Below are positions 20,467 to 30,165 of a stretch of DNA of 64,000 bases, piece by piece. The notes under the pieces are model-generated. The model saw only the letters and a list, made by a program, of their open reading frames with translations, searched no databases and was not told the origin of the DNA. Source of the DNA: Rubrivivax sp. (GTDB lineage: Bacteria; Pseudomonadota; Gammaproteobacteria; Burkholderiales; Burkholderiaceae_C); assembly GCA_030680415.1 (NCBI GenBank), contig JAUXVE010000148.1:1-64000 (forward strand), written 5' to 3'. The stretch's first letter is position 1. Every line of letters begins with the position of its first letter. The position numbers and the translations under genes are program-made.

Positions 20467-21819
20467 CTACGCCGAAGCCTCGCGGTCGAAGACCGCGAGG
20501 CTTTCGACATGCGCCGTGTGCGGGAACATGTTGACCATGCCCGCCAGGCTGCAGCGATAGGCGGCCTGGTGCACCAGCAGCCCGGCGTCGCGCGCCAGCG
20601 TGGCCGGGTTGCAGCTGACGTAGACGATGCGCCGGGGTGGTGCCCAGCCCTCGGCGCCGTGCAGCGCAGCGAGTGCCTTGGCCAGCGCGAAGGCGCCCTC
20701 GCGCGGTGGATCGACCAGCCAGCACTCGGCGCTGCCGGCGGCGCGCAGTTCGTCGGCACCGATCTCGAACAGGTCGCGCGCCTCGAAGGCCGTGCGTTCG
20801 GCCAGTCCGTTCAGGCGCGCGTTGTCACGGGCGCGCGCCACCAGCGTCGCGCTGCCTTCGATACCCAACACCTGCCGCGCGCGCGTCGCCAACGGCAGCG
20901 TGAAGTTGCCCAGGCCGCAGAACCAGTCGATCACGCGTTCGTGCGGCGCCGGAGCCAGCAGTTGCACGGCGCGCTGCACCAGCACACGGTTGATGTGCGG
21001 GTTGACCTGTGTGAAGTCGGTGGGCCTGAACGGCATGACGATGCCGAACTCCGGCAGGCGGTAGGTCAGCACCGGGCCGCCGGCGTCGAGCCGGTGCACC
21101 GTGTCCGGCCCCTTGGCCTGCAACCACCACTGCACGCCGTGCGCGGCACCGAAGTCGCGCAGCCGCTCGGCATCGGCTGCCGACAAGGGCTCCAGGTGGC
21201 GCAGCACCAGTGCCGTCACGCCGTCGCCCACGGCCAGCTCGATCTGCGGCAGGCGGTCGCGCTGGTCCATGGCGCCGATGAGCCCGCGCAACGGCAGCAG
21301 CATGGCACTGACGTGCGGCGGCAGCACGGGGCACACCGTCATGTCGGCCACGTAACTCGACTTGCGCTCGTGAAAGCCGATCAGCACCGTGCCCTTCTTC
21401 GCCACGAAGCGCACCGACAGGCGCGCGCGCTCGCGGTAAGCCCAGGCCGGGCCTTCGATGGGCCGCAGGATGCGGTCGGGCCGCACCTTGGCCAGGTGCC
21501 ACAGGTTGTCTTCCAGCACACGCTGCTTGATGGCCACCTGCGCGGCCGGGTGCAGGTGCTGCATCTTGCAGCCGCCGCAGGCGCCGGCGTGCAGCCCGAA
21601 GTGCGGACAGGCGGGGCGCACGCGCTGCGCGCTTTCGCGGGCCAGCGCCGACATCTGGCCCTGCTCCCACTGGTTCTTCTTGCGCGAGACGTTGACCTGC
21701 ACGCGCTCGCCGGGCAAGGCCCCCTCGATGAACACCACCTTGCCGTCGGCGCGGTGCGCCACACCCTGGGCTTCGAGGTCGAGCGACTCGACCTCCAGCC
21801 AATCGTATCCATGAGCCAT
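20467..21819 (-). CDS. rlmD: 23S rRNA m5U1939 methyltransferase RlmD
   Basis: A 450-residue SAM-dependent methyltransferase that makes m5U1939 in 23S rRNA. It has an N-terminal TRAM domain (about 1-65), a cysteine cluster for an iron-sulfur centre in [15 protein letters not shown] with a later cysteine, a SAM-binding domain ([13 protein letters not shown]) and the catalytic cysteine in [12 protein letters not shown]. Length is typical. The last codons lie inside a 13-bp perfect hairpin (20475-20487 with 20491-20503). It is convergent with the BI-1 gene. Confidence 0.95.
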   Translation of the reverse strand: MAHGYDWLEVESLDLEAQGVAHRADGKVVFIEGALPGERVQVNVSRKKNQWEQGQMSALARESAQRVRPACPHFGLHAGACGGCKMQHLHPAAQVAIKQRVLEDNLWHLAKVRPDRILRPIEGPAWAYRERARLSVRFVAKKGTVLIGFHERKSSYVADMTVCPVLPPHVSAMLLPLRGLIGAMDQRDRLPQIELAVGDGVTALVLRHLEPLSAADAERLRDFGAAHGVQWWLQAKGPDTVHRLDAGGPVLTYRLPEFGIVMPFRPTDFTQVNPHINRVLVQRAVQLLAPAPHERVIDWFCGLGNFTLPLATRARQVLGIEGSATLVARARDNARLNGLAERTAFEARDLFEIGADELRAAGSAECWLVDPPREGAFALAKALAALHGAEGWAPPRRIVYVSCNPATLARDAGLLVHQAAYRCSLAGMVNMFPHTAHVESLAVFDREASA

Positions 21820-21868
21820 GGGCGGCGATTATCCCGGCCTCCTCGTTCGGCGCACGGGAGCGGCAGCT

Positions 21869-22864
21869 TCAGAACAGCGAGTCGCGGTAAACGCCCTGGC
21901 GCGCCATGCGGTGCTTGAGCTTGTTCAGCGCCTCCTGCTGGATCTGACGCACCCGCTCGCGCGTCAATTGCAGCCGCGCCGCCAGGATCTCCAGCGTTTG
22001 CGGATCGCGGCCGTGCAGGCCATAGCGGCTGACCAGGACTTCGCGCTCGCGGCTGCTCAGTTCGGCTAGGCCGCCTTCGAGCAGGCTCGTCGCCTCGGCA
22101 TTGAGCTGGCGGCCGAGCGGGTCGACGGCCTGCTCGTCGACCACCTGCTCCAGCAACGACACGCCCGCCTCCAGGCCCAGCGGCGCGTCCAGCGAGGTCG
22201 GCTGCTCGGTCAGGCGCAGCAAGGCAGCCACCTCCGCCACCGGGCGCCCCAGCTCGGCGGCGATGTCGTCGGGCGTCACGGCACCCGCGCCGCGCGGATC
22301 GGCCTCCAGTGCGCGCCGTGCGCGCAGCACCTGGTTGAGCTCGCGCACCACGTGCACCGGCAGCCTGATGAGCCGGGCCTGCTGCATGATCGCGCGCTCG
22401 ACGCCCTGGCGTATCCACCACGACGCGTAGGTCGAAAAGCGAAAGCCGCGCTCGGGTTCGAACTTGGTGATGGCGTGCATCAGGCCCAGGTTGCCCTCTT
22501 CGATGAGATCGACCAGGGGCAGCCCGCGCCCGCTGTAGTTCCTGGCGATGCTGACCACCAGGCGCAGGTTGCGCTCGATCATGCGCTGCCGCGCGGCAAA
22601 GTCCCCGGCTCGCGCGAGCAGCGCCGTTTCGTGCTCTTGTGCCGGGCTCAGCAGCGGCGCGCGGCGGATCTCGCGCAGGTAGCTCTGCAGCGTGTTGCCG
22701 TGCTCGGGTTCGCCGGCGTCCCAGGCCGGCACATCGGGCTCGTGTGCAGTTCCGGCATTCCTGTCGCCCGCACCATGGTCGGCGTCGGCCCGCAGACGAG
22801 CCAGCACCGAGCGCGCCACCTCTTGCGGGACCCGGCAGGGGCGCGCTGGGCTGCGTTTGACCAT
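21869..22864 (-). CDS. rpoS: Stationary-phase sigma factor RpoS
   Basis: A 331-residue sigma-70-type factor. Region 1.2 starts at [20 protein letters not shown], region 2 contains [19 protein letters not shown] and [11 protein letters not shown], and region 4 ends with [20 protein letters not shown]. Length and position after surE-pcm-nlpD identify RpoS rather than RpoD or RpoH. ATG at 22864 was chosen; it lies 31 bases after nlpD. The long GC-rich N-terminus (residues 2-75) is poorly conserved, as usual. It should direct the general stress and stationary-phase response. Confidence 0.93.
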   Translation of the reverse strand: MVKRSPARPCRVPQEVARSVLARLRADADHGAGDRNAGTAHEPDVPAWDAGEPEHGNTLQSYLREIRRAPLLSPAQEHETALLARAGDFAARQRMIERNLRLVVSIARNYSGRGLPLVDLIEEGNLGLMHAITKFEPERGFRFSTYASWWIRQGVERAIMQQARLIRLPVHVVRELNQVLRARRALEADPRGAGAVTPDDIAAELGRPVAEVAALLRLTEQPTSLDAPLGLEAGVSLLEQVVDEQAVDPLGRQLNAEATSLLEGGLAELSSREREVLVSRYGLHGRDPQTLEILAARLQLTRERVRQIQQEALNKLKHRMARQGVYRDSLF

Positions 22865-22895
22865 CCTCGCCGCGCCATGCGCCCGCGCCGCTTCG

Positions 22896-23816
22896 CTAAC
22901 GCGGCGGCAACAGCCGCGACGGGTCGATCGGCTTGCCCTGGCGCCTGATCTCGAAGTGCAGTTGCACGCGCTCGGCATCGCTCGAACCCATCTCGGCGAT
23001 CTTCTGGCCGCGCCGCACCACCTGGTCTTCCTTGACCAGCAGCGTCTGGTTGTGCGCGTAGGCCGTCAGGTAGGTGGCGTTGTGCTTGACGATGATCAGG
23101 TTGCCGTAACCGCGCAGGCCCGAGCCGGCATAGACGACGCGGCCGTCGGCTGCGGCCAGCACCGAGTCCCCGGGCTGGCCGGCGATGACCAGGCCCTTGC
23201 TCTTGCTGTCGTCGAAGACCGCCACCACGGGGCCGGCGGCAGGCCAGGCCCAGACCAGGTTCTCGTCAGGCTCGCGCGGCGGTGCCACGGTCGCCGGCGC
23301 CGCAGCTGCCGCTGCCGACGCTGCGCCGGCCGCAGGCTCCGGTGTCGGCCTGCCGTCGAGCGGCCTGGCCTCCACCTGCCCGGCCGGCGCAACCGGCCTG
23401 ACCGTGACGCCCTCAGCACCCGGCGGCACCACGCGCAGCACCTGACCCACTTCTATGAGGTTGGCGTTGCCCAGGCCGTTCCAGCGCGCGATGTCGCGCC
23501 AGTTCTGGCCGGCCTCCAGGCCGATGCGGATCAGCGTATCACCGGGCTTGACGGTGTAGTAACCGGGCTTGCCGGCGTTCTCGGCACCCGGCAGGACAGG
23601 CGGCGCTGGCGGCTGGACTTCAGGCACTGCTGCGGCCGGGGGCGCCGTGCTGCCGGCCACCGGCTGCGTCGCAGGCTGGCGCTGCTCGACCGGCGCCTTG
23701 TGCGTGGGCGATGCACAAGCCGCCGTCAGTGCCGCCGCTGCAACCATCCAGGCCCAGGAGCGCAGCCGCATGGCCGCAGCGTCGAACAGATTCATCGGAC
23801 CGGATCCTTCGTTCAT
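22896..23816 (-). CDS. nlpD: NlpD-type lipoprotein (LysM + degenerate LytM)
   Basis: A 306-residue outer-membrane lipoprotein with a lipobox (LTAAC), a LysM domain near residues 87-130 ([14 protein letters not shown]) and a C-terminal M23/LytM domain from about 190. The LytM domain lacks the full zinc-ligand set, like E. coli NlpD, so it probably activates the amidase AmiC at the division site instead of cutting murein. The linker is rich in Ala and Pro. The start at 23816 overlaps the pcm stop codon (ATGA). Confidence 0.93.
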   Translation of the reverse strand: MNEGSGPMNLFDAAAMRLRSWAWMVAAAALTAACASPTHKAPVEQRQPATQPVAGSTAPPAAAVPEVQPPAPPVLPGAENAGKPGYYTVKPGDTLIRIGLEAGQNWRDIARWNGLGNANLIEVGQVLRVVPPGAEGVTVRPVAPAGQVEARPLDGRPTPEPAAGAASAAAAAAPATVAPPREPDENLVWAWPAAGPVVAVFDDSKSKGLVIAGQPGDSVLAAADGRVVYAGSGLRGYGNLIIVKHNATYLTAYAHNQTLLVKEDQVVRRGQKIAEMGSSDAERVQLHFEIRRQGKPIDPSRLLPPR

Positions 23817-24631
23817 GCCGTGCCGGATTTTAGGGGAACGAAGTGCACGGCATCGTGCCAGCGGCGGACCAGCCCCTGGGGCTGCCGGTCGACCACCAGC
23901 AGCACCTGGCCGCCGCGCGCTGCGTCGTGCACCGGTGCCACCAGGCGGCCACCCAGGGCCAGCTGTTCCAGCCAGGCCTCGGGCAGTTCGTCGCCGCCGG
24001 CAGCGGCCACGATGCTGTCGTACGGTGCGCGCGGCGCATGGCCCAGGCGGCCGTCGCCGTGCACCAGCCGCAGGCCGCCGTGGCGGCGGCCGTCGAGGTT
24101 GTGAAGTGCCTTGTCGTGCAGCGGCTTGAGCCGCTCGATCGACACCACGCTGCGCCCCAGCAGGGCCAGCAACGCGGCCTGGTAACCGCAGCCGGTGCCG
24201 ATCTCCAGCACCCGCCCCAGATGCCCGGTGGTGCGCGCCGACTCGCCCTCGAACAGCAGCGCCAACATGCGCGCCACCACCGAAGGCTTGGAGATCGTCT
24301 GCGACAGCCCGATCGGCAGGCTGGTGTCCTCATAGGCCTGATTGGCCAGCGCACTGTCGACGAAGACGTGCCTGTCGACCTGTGCCAGGGCCTGCAGCAC
24401 CGGCTCGCAGGCGATGCCGTCGGCGCGCAGCCGCGCGACCATGCGCGCGCGCACGGTCGCCGAGTCCAGCCCCAGGCCCTGGGGCACGCCGGCGCTCTTG
24501 CCGGCGGCATGGTCGGCTGCATGCTGGAGCGGGCGCTGCGGCCGCAGCAACTCGGTCGACGCCGGCTTGCCGGCGCCGGCCAGGCGGTCCAACGCCAGCG
24601 GAAACCGCCCCGGCCGCGCCGGGCCCTTCAT
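23813..24631 (-). CDS. pcm: Protein-L-isoaspartate O-methyltransferase
   Basis: A 272-residue SAM-dependent repair enzyme for isoaspartyl damage. The core covers residues about 65-270: [22 protein letters not shown] is the substrate region and [16 protein letters not shown] the SAM-binding loop. The N-terminal 60 residues, rich in Arg, Pro and Ala, are an extension beyond the E. coli 208-residue protein and are common in Burkholderiales. ATG at 24631 overlaps the surE stop. Confidence 0.93.
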   Translation of the reverse strand: MKGPARPGRFPLALDRLAGAGKPASTELLRPQRPLQHAADHAAGKSAGVPQGLGLDSATVRARMVARLRADGIACEPVLQALAQVDRHVFVDSALANQAYEDTSLPIGLSQTISKPSVVARMLALLFEGESARTTGHLGRVLEIGTGCGYQAALLALLGRSVVSIERLKPLHDKALHNLDGRRHGGLRLVHGDGRLGHAPRAPYDSIVAAAGGDELPEAWLEQLALGGRLVAPVHDAARGGQVLLVVDRQPQGLVRRWHDAVHFVPLKSGTA

Positions 24632-25398
24632 GCAGCGCCGCCAGCCAGCCGCTTCGCCCACAGCGCGGACGAGGCATGGTCGGTCAGGTCCACCTGCAGC
24701 GGCGTGATCGACACGCGGCTTTGCGCCACGGCGTGGAAGTCGGTGCCCTCGCCGCACTCGCGGGCGTCGCCGGCCGGGCCGATCCAGTAGATGTCTTCGC
24801 CGCGCGGGTTGGTCTGACGCAGCACGGGTTCGCTGGCATGGCGGCGACCCAGCCGCGTCACGACGCGCGGCAGCGTCGCCGCGTCGGCGCGGTTGGGAAT
24901 GTTCACGTTCAGCAGCCACGGCAGGCCGCCCAGCAACGACTGCGCCAGCACCTCGTCGACGACCGCGCGGGCCGCGGCGGCGGCGGCGTGCAGATGGGCC
25001 CAACCCTTCTCGACCTGCGAGAACGCGATCGCCGGCACGCCGAACAGATAGCCCTCCATGGCCGCCGCCACGGTGCCCGAATACAGCGTGTCGTCGCCCA
25101 TGTTGGCACCGTTGTTGATGCCCGACAGCACCAGGTCGGGCCGCTGCGCGAGCAGGCCGGTCAGCGCCACGTGCACGCAGTCCGAAGGCGTGCCGTTGAC
25201 GACACGAAAGCCCTGCACATGGTCGCCGCGCGCCTCGAAGATAGACAGCGGCCGGTTCAGCGTGAGCGCGTTGGAGGTGCCGCTGGCGTTCTGCTCCGGC
25301 GCGATGACGTCGATGTGGCCGAGGCCTTCGCAGGCCCGCACCAGGGCCGCGAGGCCGGGCGCGAGATAGCCGTCGTCATTGGCGATGAGGATGCGCAT
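24628..25398 (-). CDS. surE: 5'/3'-nucleotidase SurE
   Basis: A 256-residue metal-dependent nucleotidase that acts on 5' and 3' nucleoside monophosphates. The metal ligands D8-D9 are in [11 protein letters not shown] and the Asn loop is in [22 protein letters not shown] at 25398 is the conserved start; no strong ribosome site is seen. First gene of the surE-pcm-nlpD-rpoS operon, each overlapping the next except rpoS. Confidence 0.96.
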   Translation of the reverse strand: MRILIANDDGYLAPGLAALVRACEGLGHIDVIAPEQNASGTSNALTLNRPLSIFEARGDHVQGFRVVNGTPSDCVHVALTGLLAQRPDLVLSGINNGANMGDDTLYSGTVAAAMEGYLFGVPAIAFSQVEKGWAHLHAAAAAARAVVDEVLAQSLLGGLPWLLNVNIPNRADAATLPRVVTRLGRRHASEPVLRQTNPRGEDIYWIGPAGDARECGEGTDFHAVAQSRVSITPLQVDLTDHASSALWAKRLAGGAA

Positions 25399-25428
25399 CA
25401 AGGCATTGTAGGGACGGCGGCCCCAGCA

Positions 25429-25454
25429 GAAAGGGCCCGGCGCTGGCCGGGCCC
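25429..25454 (-). terminator. Terminator after tRNA-Thr
   Basis: A 9-bp GC stem (25446-25454 with 25433-25441, loop GCTG), read on the minus strand, is followed by a short TTT. It lies nine bases after the tRNA 3' end and before surE. Confidence 0.7.
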
Positions 25455-25462
25455 TGGGGATG

Positions 25463-25538
25463 TGGTGCCGGTGAGAAGAGTCGAACTCCCGACCTTCGCA
25501 TTACGAATGCGCTGCTCTACCAACTGAGCTACACCGGC
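25463..25538 (-). tRNA. tRNA-Thr (anticodon CGT)
   Basis: A 76-base cloverleaf on the minus strand. The acceptor stem GCCGGTG pairs with CACCGGC. The anticodon loop TTCGTAA gives CGT, which reads ACG threonine codons. The TTCGA T-loop is present and the 3' CCA is encoded (rare-codon reader useful in a GC-rich genome). Confidence 0.96.
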
Positions 25539-25681
25539 GCGGCGGGCAGACCTGGAGGGGCCGGCTCGTCCAGAACAGCCTGCAAGTCTATCACCGGCGG
25601 CGCCGCGGCTTCAGGCCGGCGGGCACGGTCCGACGAGTCGCCAGGCAGGCCTTGCCCGAAGCGGCCGGAAACAACACGCCG

Positions 25682-25706
25682 CGGTAGCTCACGTATTGAG
25701 CTACCG
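25682..25706. promoter_or_regulatory. 10-bp perfect palindrome upstream of an unknown gene
   Basis: CGGTAGCTCA at 25682-25691 is repeated inverted at 25697-25706 with a 5-base centre CGTAT. It is 62 bases before the start of the unknown plus-strand gene. There is no T tract, so an operator is more likely than a terminator. The 230 bases between tRNA-Thr and that gene hold nothing else I recognise. Confidence 0.5.
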
Positions 25707-25768
25707 GCGCCGGACACTGTCTCTCCATACCGCGGCCAATGGGGCCTGCGGGCCCAACGGAGACGACG

Positions 25769-26824
25769 ATGAACCAGGCCACCCTCGAGCTCGACACCCC
25801 GCCCGCCGACGCCATCGACCGCGTCGGCTTCGACATCGGCTGGGACCACGCGCACCACGGCCTGGTGCCCCCCGCGGAGCTGCTGCATGCCGGCACGCCG
25901 GTGTGCCAGGGCTGGATGGCCGGCCGCGCCGTCTTCGGCCATCGCGTGCTGGCCACCCAGCGTGCCACGCGGCAGTGGCTGCAACTGCGGCTGCTGGCCT
26001 GGCGGCGCGGCATCGCATTCGAATGCCAGCAAGTCACGCCGCACTACCTGGCGCAGATACACGTCGCGTCGTGCCCGGTGTTGCGGCTGCCGCTGGGCGG
26101 GGCCGCCGCCGATGCGTCGGCGGTGGCGGTCGAACGTCTCAACCCCGAGGCCGGCTACGCCGCCGGCAACCTGGCCGTGCTGAGCCGGCAGGCGGCGCTG
26201 GCCCGCGAAGGCGTGGGCCTGCACGAAGCCATGCGCCACGCCCAGCGGGCGGCATGGGGCGGCGAGCCGGTGGCCGACCTGGACGCGGCGGCCTGGTGGC
26301 GGTTGGCGGCGCTGCGCTCCTACGCCACACCGCTGCCCTTCCACGAAGCGGCACGGCTGCCGCTGGCCGTGCTGCCGCCCAACCGCGTGCGCCTGCTCAA
26401 CGCCCCGCAGGGCTTGCAGGCACTGGTGACCCTGCAATTCGCGACGCCGGGGTGGAGCACACGCACGCGCGCCATGGCCGAGATGCTGCCCGAGCACACG
26501 GTACGCCACGACTTCAACCTCTTCATCGGCGCGCTGGCGCCGCGCGCGCTGGAGGCCGGGCAGGACCCGCTCGTGCTGCGCCGCGCACTCGAAGACGCCT
26601 GGCTGCACGAGCGCGTGCAGCGGCGCTGGCAGCACTTCGTGCTCAGCCTGGGCGAAGCCGGCGTCGAGGCCTTGCTGGCGCGCGCCACGGCGCAAGGCCT
26701 GGCACCCGTGCGAACCCTCAGCCACGCCCCGGCGCAGGCCACTGAGGGCTGGGCGCTGGCCGAGGGCGGACGCGCGCCACAGGCCTGGGTGTCGCGCCGG
26801 CTGCTGCCGCCTCGCCGGCCGTAG
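25769..26824 (+). CDS. Uncharacterised protein with an HNH-like remnant
   Basis: A 351-residue soluble protein that I do not recognise. ATG at 25769 has GGAG six bases upstream. Residues about 110-155 contain CPVLRLPLGG...VERLNPEAGYAAGNLAVLS; the R-L-N-P-x2-G-Y-x2-G-N-L pattern resembles the second half of HNH-type nuclease folds, but the catalytic His pair and zinc cysteines are missing. The rest is rich in Ala, Leu and Arg, with the helix-forming look of a DNA-binding or scaffold protein. It stands alone between tRNA-Thr and the convergent tetR gene, with codon use like its neighbours, so it is not obviously foreign. Confidence 0.75.
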   Translation: MNQATLELDTPPADAIDRVGFDIGWDHAHHGLVPPAELLHAGTPVCQGWMAGRAVFGHRVLATQRATRQWLQLRLLAWRRGIAFECQQVTPHYLAQIHVASCPVLRLPLGGAAADASAVAVERLNPEAGYAAGNLAVLSRQAALAREGVGLHEAMRHAQRAAWGGEPVADLDAAAWWRLAALRSYATPLPFHEAARLPLAVLPPNRVRLLNAPQGLQALVTLQFATPGWSTRTRAMAEMLPEHTVRHDFNLFIGALAPRALEAGQDPLVLRRALEDAWLHERVQRRWQHFVLSLGEAGVEALLARATAQGLAPVRTLSHAPAQATEGWALAEGGRAPQAWVSRRLLPPRRP

Positions 26825-26863
26825 CGCGGCGCGATGGCGCGGCCGGCCCTCTGACGGCGGCCG

Positions 26864-27472
26864 TCAGCGCGGTGGTGGCACCACCACCGCCGGCAGGCCG
26901 CCGAAGAACAGGTCCACGACCACCGGCGCCAGCGTCTCGTGGCTCAGCGCGCCACCGGCGTGCAGCCAGGTGAAGGTCCAGTTGATCATGCCGAAGAGCA
27001 GCATCGCCAGCGGCTTGTGCAGCTGCGCCGCGCCCAGGTCGGGGCGCAGTTCGGCCACCGTGTCGGCAAACGCGGCGACGACGCGGCGTTGCCCGTCGAG
27101 CACACGATCGCGCTCGGCCGGGCCGAGGAACTTCACGTCCTCGGTGAGCACGCGGTGCTGGTGTTCGGCGCTGGCGTAGGCCTGCATGAAGCGGTGGATG
27201 AGCTCGCGCAACCGGGCCTCGGGCGGCAGCCGCTGCGCCGCGACGTCGAGCACCAGTGTCTCCAGCCGCGCCACGTGCCCGGCGGCGATCTGCGCCAGCA
27301 GGCCCTGCTTGTCGTTCACGTAGTGGTAGAGCGTGGCCTTGCTGACGCCGCAAGCGGCAGCCACCTCGTTCATCGTCGTGGCGGTGTAGCCGCGGCTGGC
27401 GAACAGGCGCGCCGACGCGGCCAGGATCTGGTCGAGCTGGTTCTCGAAACCGGCTGAGCGTGGGCGGGCCAC
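26864..27472 (-). CDS. paaR: TetR-family regulator, probable PaaR
   Basis: A 202-residue TetR-type repressor. The N-terminal helix-turn-helix (residues about 12-55) has the typical GVSKATLYHYVNDKQGLL motif, followed by an all-helical ligand domain. The start is GTG at 27472, five bases after the paaE stop, so the gene closes the paa operon. PaaR proteins are released from DNA by phenylacetyl-CoA; that ligand is inferred from the neighbourhood. The palindrome upstream of paaG (33838-33851) is the likely target. Confidence 0.82.
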   Translation of the reverse strand: MARPRSAGFENQLDQILAASARLFASRGYTATTMNEVAAACGVSKATLYHYVNDKQGLLAQIAAGHVARLETLVLDVAAQRLPPEARLRELIHRFMQAYASAEHQHRVLTEDVKFLGPAERDRVLDGQRRVVAAFADTVAELRPDLGAAQLHKPLAMLLFGMINWTFTWLHAGGALSHETLAPVVVDLFFGGLPAVVVPPPR

Positions 27473-27478
27473 GGGCCT

Positions 27479-28543
27479 TCAGCGTTCGTCGAACGAGACG
27501 ACCAAGCGTTCGGTCAACGGGTGCGCCTGGCAGGTGAGCACGAAGCCGGCGTCGAGGTCGGCCTGCTCCAGCGCGAAGTTGCGGTCCATGCGCACGCGGC
27601 CCTCCAGCAGCTTGGCGCGGCAGGTGGCGCACACGCCCGAGCGGCAGGAATAGGGCACGTCGAGCCCGGCACGGCCGGCGGCGGCCAGGATGCTTTCGTC
27701 GCTGGGCTGGAAGGCCACCTCGCGCGTCAGCCCGTCGCGCACGATCGTGACGCGGGCGGTGGTGGCGTCGCCTTCCTTGGGCACGTGCAGCGTGGCGTCG
27801 GCCGCCGTGGGCGGGATGCCGAAACGCTCGACATGGATGGACTCGGGTGCGATGCCGCTGGCCAGCAGCGCCGCCTCGACCTCGTCGTTCATGGCGTGCG
27901 GGCCGCACACGAAGACCTCGTCCACCGGACCCGCCAGGCGCAGGAACAGGGCCAGCCTGGCGGCATCCAGCCGGCCGGCGTTGAGCGGTGAATCGACCAC
28001 CTCGCGCGAAAACACCGGGTGCAGCGCCAGCCGCGTGAGGTGGCGGTTCTTCAGGTCTTCCAGCTCTTCCTTGAACATCGTCGAGGCCGCACTGCGGTTG
28101 CCGTAGAGCAAGGTGGCTTGCGTGGCAGCGTCGCTGCCCAGCACCTCCTTCAGGATCGACAGGATCGGCGTGATGCCGCTGCCGCCGGCCACCGCCAGCA
28201 CATGGCGCGGCCGCCGCGCCAGTGCGGCGCCGAAACGCCCTTGCGGCTCCATCACGTCGATGACGTCGCCGGGTTTCAGGTGCTCGTGCAGCCAGTTCGA
28301 GTAGGCACCGCCAGGCAAACGCCGCACGCCGACGCGCAGCGCCTCGCCCGGCGCGGCGCAGATCGAGTACGAGCGCCGCAGCTCGCCGCCGTCGACAACC
28401 GAACGCAGCGTGAGGTACTGGCCGGGTTCGAAGCGAAACGTCGCGCCGAGCTCGGCAGGCACGTCGAAGGTCACGACGAGCGCGTCGGCGCCCTCGCGGC
28501 GCACGCCGGCCACGCGCAGGGGGTGGAAGTGCAGGCCGCTCAT
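27479..28543 (-). CDS. paaE: Phenylacetyl-CoA epoxidase reductase PaaE
   Basis: A 354-residue flavin/iron-sulfur reductase that passes electrons from NADPH to the PaaABC oxygenase. FAD-binding region (RRSYSICAAPGE) near residues 55-70, NAD(P) region (VLAVAGGSGITPILSIL) near 115-130 and a C-terminal plant-type ferredoxin with the motif C-R-S-G-V-C-A-T-C plus a later Cys. ATG at 28543 overlaps the paaD stop (ATGA). Confidence 0.94.
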   Translation of the reverse strand: MSGLHFHPLRVAGVRREGADALVVTFDVPAELGATFRFEPGQYLTLRSVVDGGELRRSYSICAAPGEALRVGVRRLPGGAYSNWLHEHLKPGDVIDVMEPQGRFGAALARRPRHVLAVAGGSGITPILSILKEVLGSDAATQATLLYGNRSAASTMFKEELEDLKNRHLTRLALHPVFSREVVDSPLNAGRLDAARLALFLRLAGPVDEVFVCGPHAMNDEVEAALLASGIAPESIHVERFGIPPTAADATLHVPKEGDATTARVTIVRDGLTREVAFQPSDESILAAAGRAGLDVPYSCRSGVCATCRAKLLEGRVRMDRNFALEQADLDAGFVLTCQAHPLTERLVVSFDER

Positions 28544-29058
28544 ATCGGCTTGAAGTGTTCGAAGGGTTCGCGGCAGGCCAGGCAGCGGTACAGCGCCTTG
28601 CAGGCGGTGGAGCCGAAGGCCGACAGCCGCTCGGTCTGGCTGCTGCCGCATTGCGGGCAGGCCACGTCGCGCGGCCGGATGCGGATGGTGCCGACGCCAC
28701 TTGGTACGACGGCACTCGTGCCGCCCGGCGGCGCGATGCCGTAGGCCAGCAGCTTGCTGCGGCCTGAGTCGCTGATCCAGTCGGTGGTCCAGGCCGGGGC
28801 CAGGCGCTGCGTGAGCTTGACGGGTCCCAGCCCGGCTGCGTCCAGGGCCTGCCGTACGCTGTCGGCGATGACCTCGGTGGCCGGGCAGCCGCTGTAGGTG
28901 GGCGTGAGCAGGACCTCGATGCCGTCGTCGGTTTCCAGCACCCCACGCACGATGCCGAGGTCGCGCACCGACAGCACCGGCACCTCGGGGTCGGGCACGC
29001 CGTCGAGCGCGGCCCAGGCGGCGGCGATGCGGCTGGCCCGCCCGGCAAGCACCGTCAC
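28540..29058 (-). CDS. paaD: Phenylacetyl-CoA epoxidase assembly factor PaaD
   Basis: A 172-residue MIP18/DUF59-type protein thought to help assemble the iron-sulfur centre of the epoxidase. The N-terminal DUF59 domain contains DPEVPVLSVRDLGIVRGV and TPTYSGCPATEVI. A C-terminal zinc ribbon has two C-x2-C pairs (CPQC and CLAC). The start is GTG at 29058, overlapping the paaC stop (GTGA). Confidence 0.92.
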   Translation of the reverse strand: MTVLAGRASRIAAAWAALDGVPDPEVPVLSVRDLGIVRGVLETDDGIEVLLTPTYSGCPATEVIADSVRQALDAAGLGPVKLTQRLAPAWTTDWISDSGRSKLLAYGIAPPGGTSAVVPSGVGTIRIRPRDVACPQCGSSQTERLSAFGSTACKALYRCLACREPFEHFKPI

Positions 29059-29864
29059 CAGCGCCCCCCGGGGTACTGGCGCTGCAGCGACTGCATCTCG
29101 GCCAGGATGAAGCCCATGTGCTCGCTGTGGCGGCCCAGCGTGCCGGTGCTCATGAAGGGCGTGGCGGCGGGCAGCTCGAGTCCGGCCGCGGCAAAGACCG
29201 CTGCCACCTCGCGCAGCCACTCGTCGCGCAGCGCATCGCGCGCCGGGCCCAGGTCGCCGGCAACGGCCGCGGCATCGACGGCGTCGCGGCTGAACATCTC
29301 TTGCGTGTAGGGCCAGGCGCGTTCGAGCGCGGCGCGCAAGCGCAGCGCCGATGCCTCGGTGCCGTCGCCCAGCCGCACGACCCAGTCGCCCGCATGCCGC
29401 TGGTGGTAACGCGCTTCCTTGACCGCCTTGCCGGCAATGGCCGCCAGCGCGCTGTCGGCCGACGCTGCCAGCCGCGTCCACAGCGCCTTGAGCCAGGTGG
29501 CGAGCAGGAAATTGCGCAGCACGGTGTCGGCGAAATCGCCGCCCGGCGCGTGGGCGCTGGAGCGGCGCATCGGCTGCTCGACCAGCGTGAGGTTGAAGTA
29601 CTGGCGCTCGTCGCGCAGGAAGGCGAACTGGTCCTCGTCGTAGCCCTGCCCTTCCAGCCGGCCCGCGTACGTGAGCAGCGAACGCGCCTGGCCCACGAGG
29701 TCCAGCGCCATGTTGGTGAGCGCGATGTCTTCCTCCAGCACCGGCCCGTGACCGCACCATTCGGCCAGGCGCTGGGCGTGAATCAGGCAGGTGTCGGCGA
29801 TGCGCAGCACGTACTGCACGGTGGGCGCGACATGCACGCGGATCGATGTCGAAACGGCACTCAT
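29055..29864 (-). CDS. paaC: Phenylacetyl-CoA epoxidase subunit PaaC
   Basis: A 269-residue structural subunit of the PaaABCE monooxygenase. It has the ferritin-like helical fold of PaaA (E45-D46 in EEDIALTNMALDLVGQAR) but not a functional di-iron centre; it stabilises PaaA. The residue pattern EARYHQRHAGDWVVRLGDGTEAS is characteristic. The end overlaps paaD by four bases. Start at 29864. Confidence 0.94.
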   Translation of the reverse strand: MSAVSTSIRVHVAPTVQYVLRIADTCLIHAQRLAEWCGHGPVLEEDIALTNMALDLVGQARSLLTYAGRLEGQGYDEDQFAFLRDERQYFNLTLVEQPMRRSSAHAPGGDFADTVLRNFLLATWLKALWTRLAASADSALAAIAGKAVKEARYHQRHAGDWVVRLGDGTEASALRLRAALERAWPYTQEMFSRDAVDAAAVAGDLGPARDALRDEWLREVAAVFAAAGLELPAATPFMSTGTLGRHSEHMGFILAEMQSLQRQYPGGRW

Positions 29865-29871
29865 CGCGGGG

Positions 29872-30165
29872 CTACATGTGGTTCACGGACTCGGGCAGCT
29901 CGTAGAAGCTGGGGTGGCGGTACACCTTGTCTTCCATCGGATCGAACAGCATGTCCTTGTCGCCCGGGTCGCTGGCCGTGATGTCGCTGCTCTTCACGAC
30001 CCAGACGCTGGTGCCTTCCTGGCGCCGCGTGTAGACCTCGCGCGCCAGCTGCACGGCCATCCTGGCGTCGGGCGCGTGCAGGCTGCCGCAGTGTTTGTGG
30101 TCGAGGCCCGACTTGGCGCGCACGAAGACTTCCCACAAAGGCCATTCGTTGGCTGTCGTGCTCAT
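29872..30165 (-). CDS. paaB: Phenylacetyl-CoA epoxidase subunit PaaB
   Basis: A 97-residue small protein that bridges the PaaAC dimers in the epoxidase. It begins [18 protein letters not shown], and the family pattern [17 protein letters not shown] follows. Length is typical (about 95). The ATG at 30165 overlaps the paaA stop codon (ATGA). A seven-base gap separates it from paaC. Confidence 0.95.
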   Translation of the reverse strand: MSTTANEWPLWEVFVRAKSGLDHKHCGSLHAPDARMAVQLAREVYTRRQEGTSVWVVKSSDITASDPGDKDMLFDPMEDKVYRHPSFYELPESVNHM

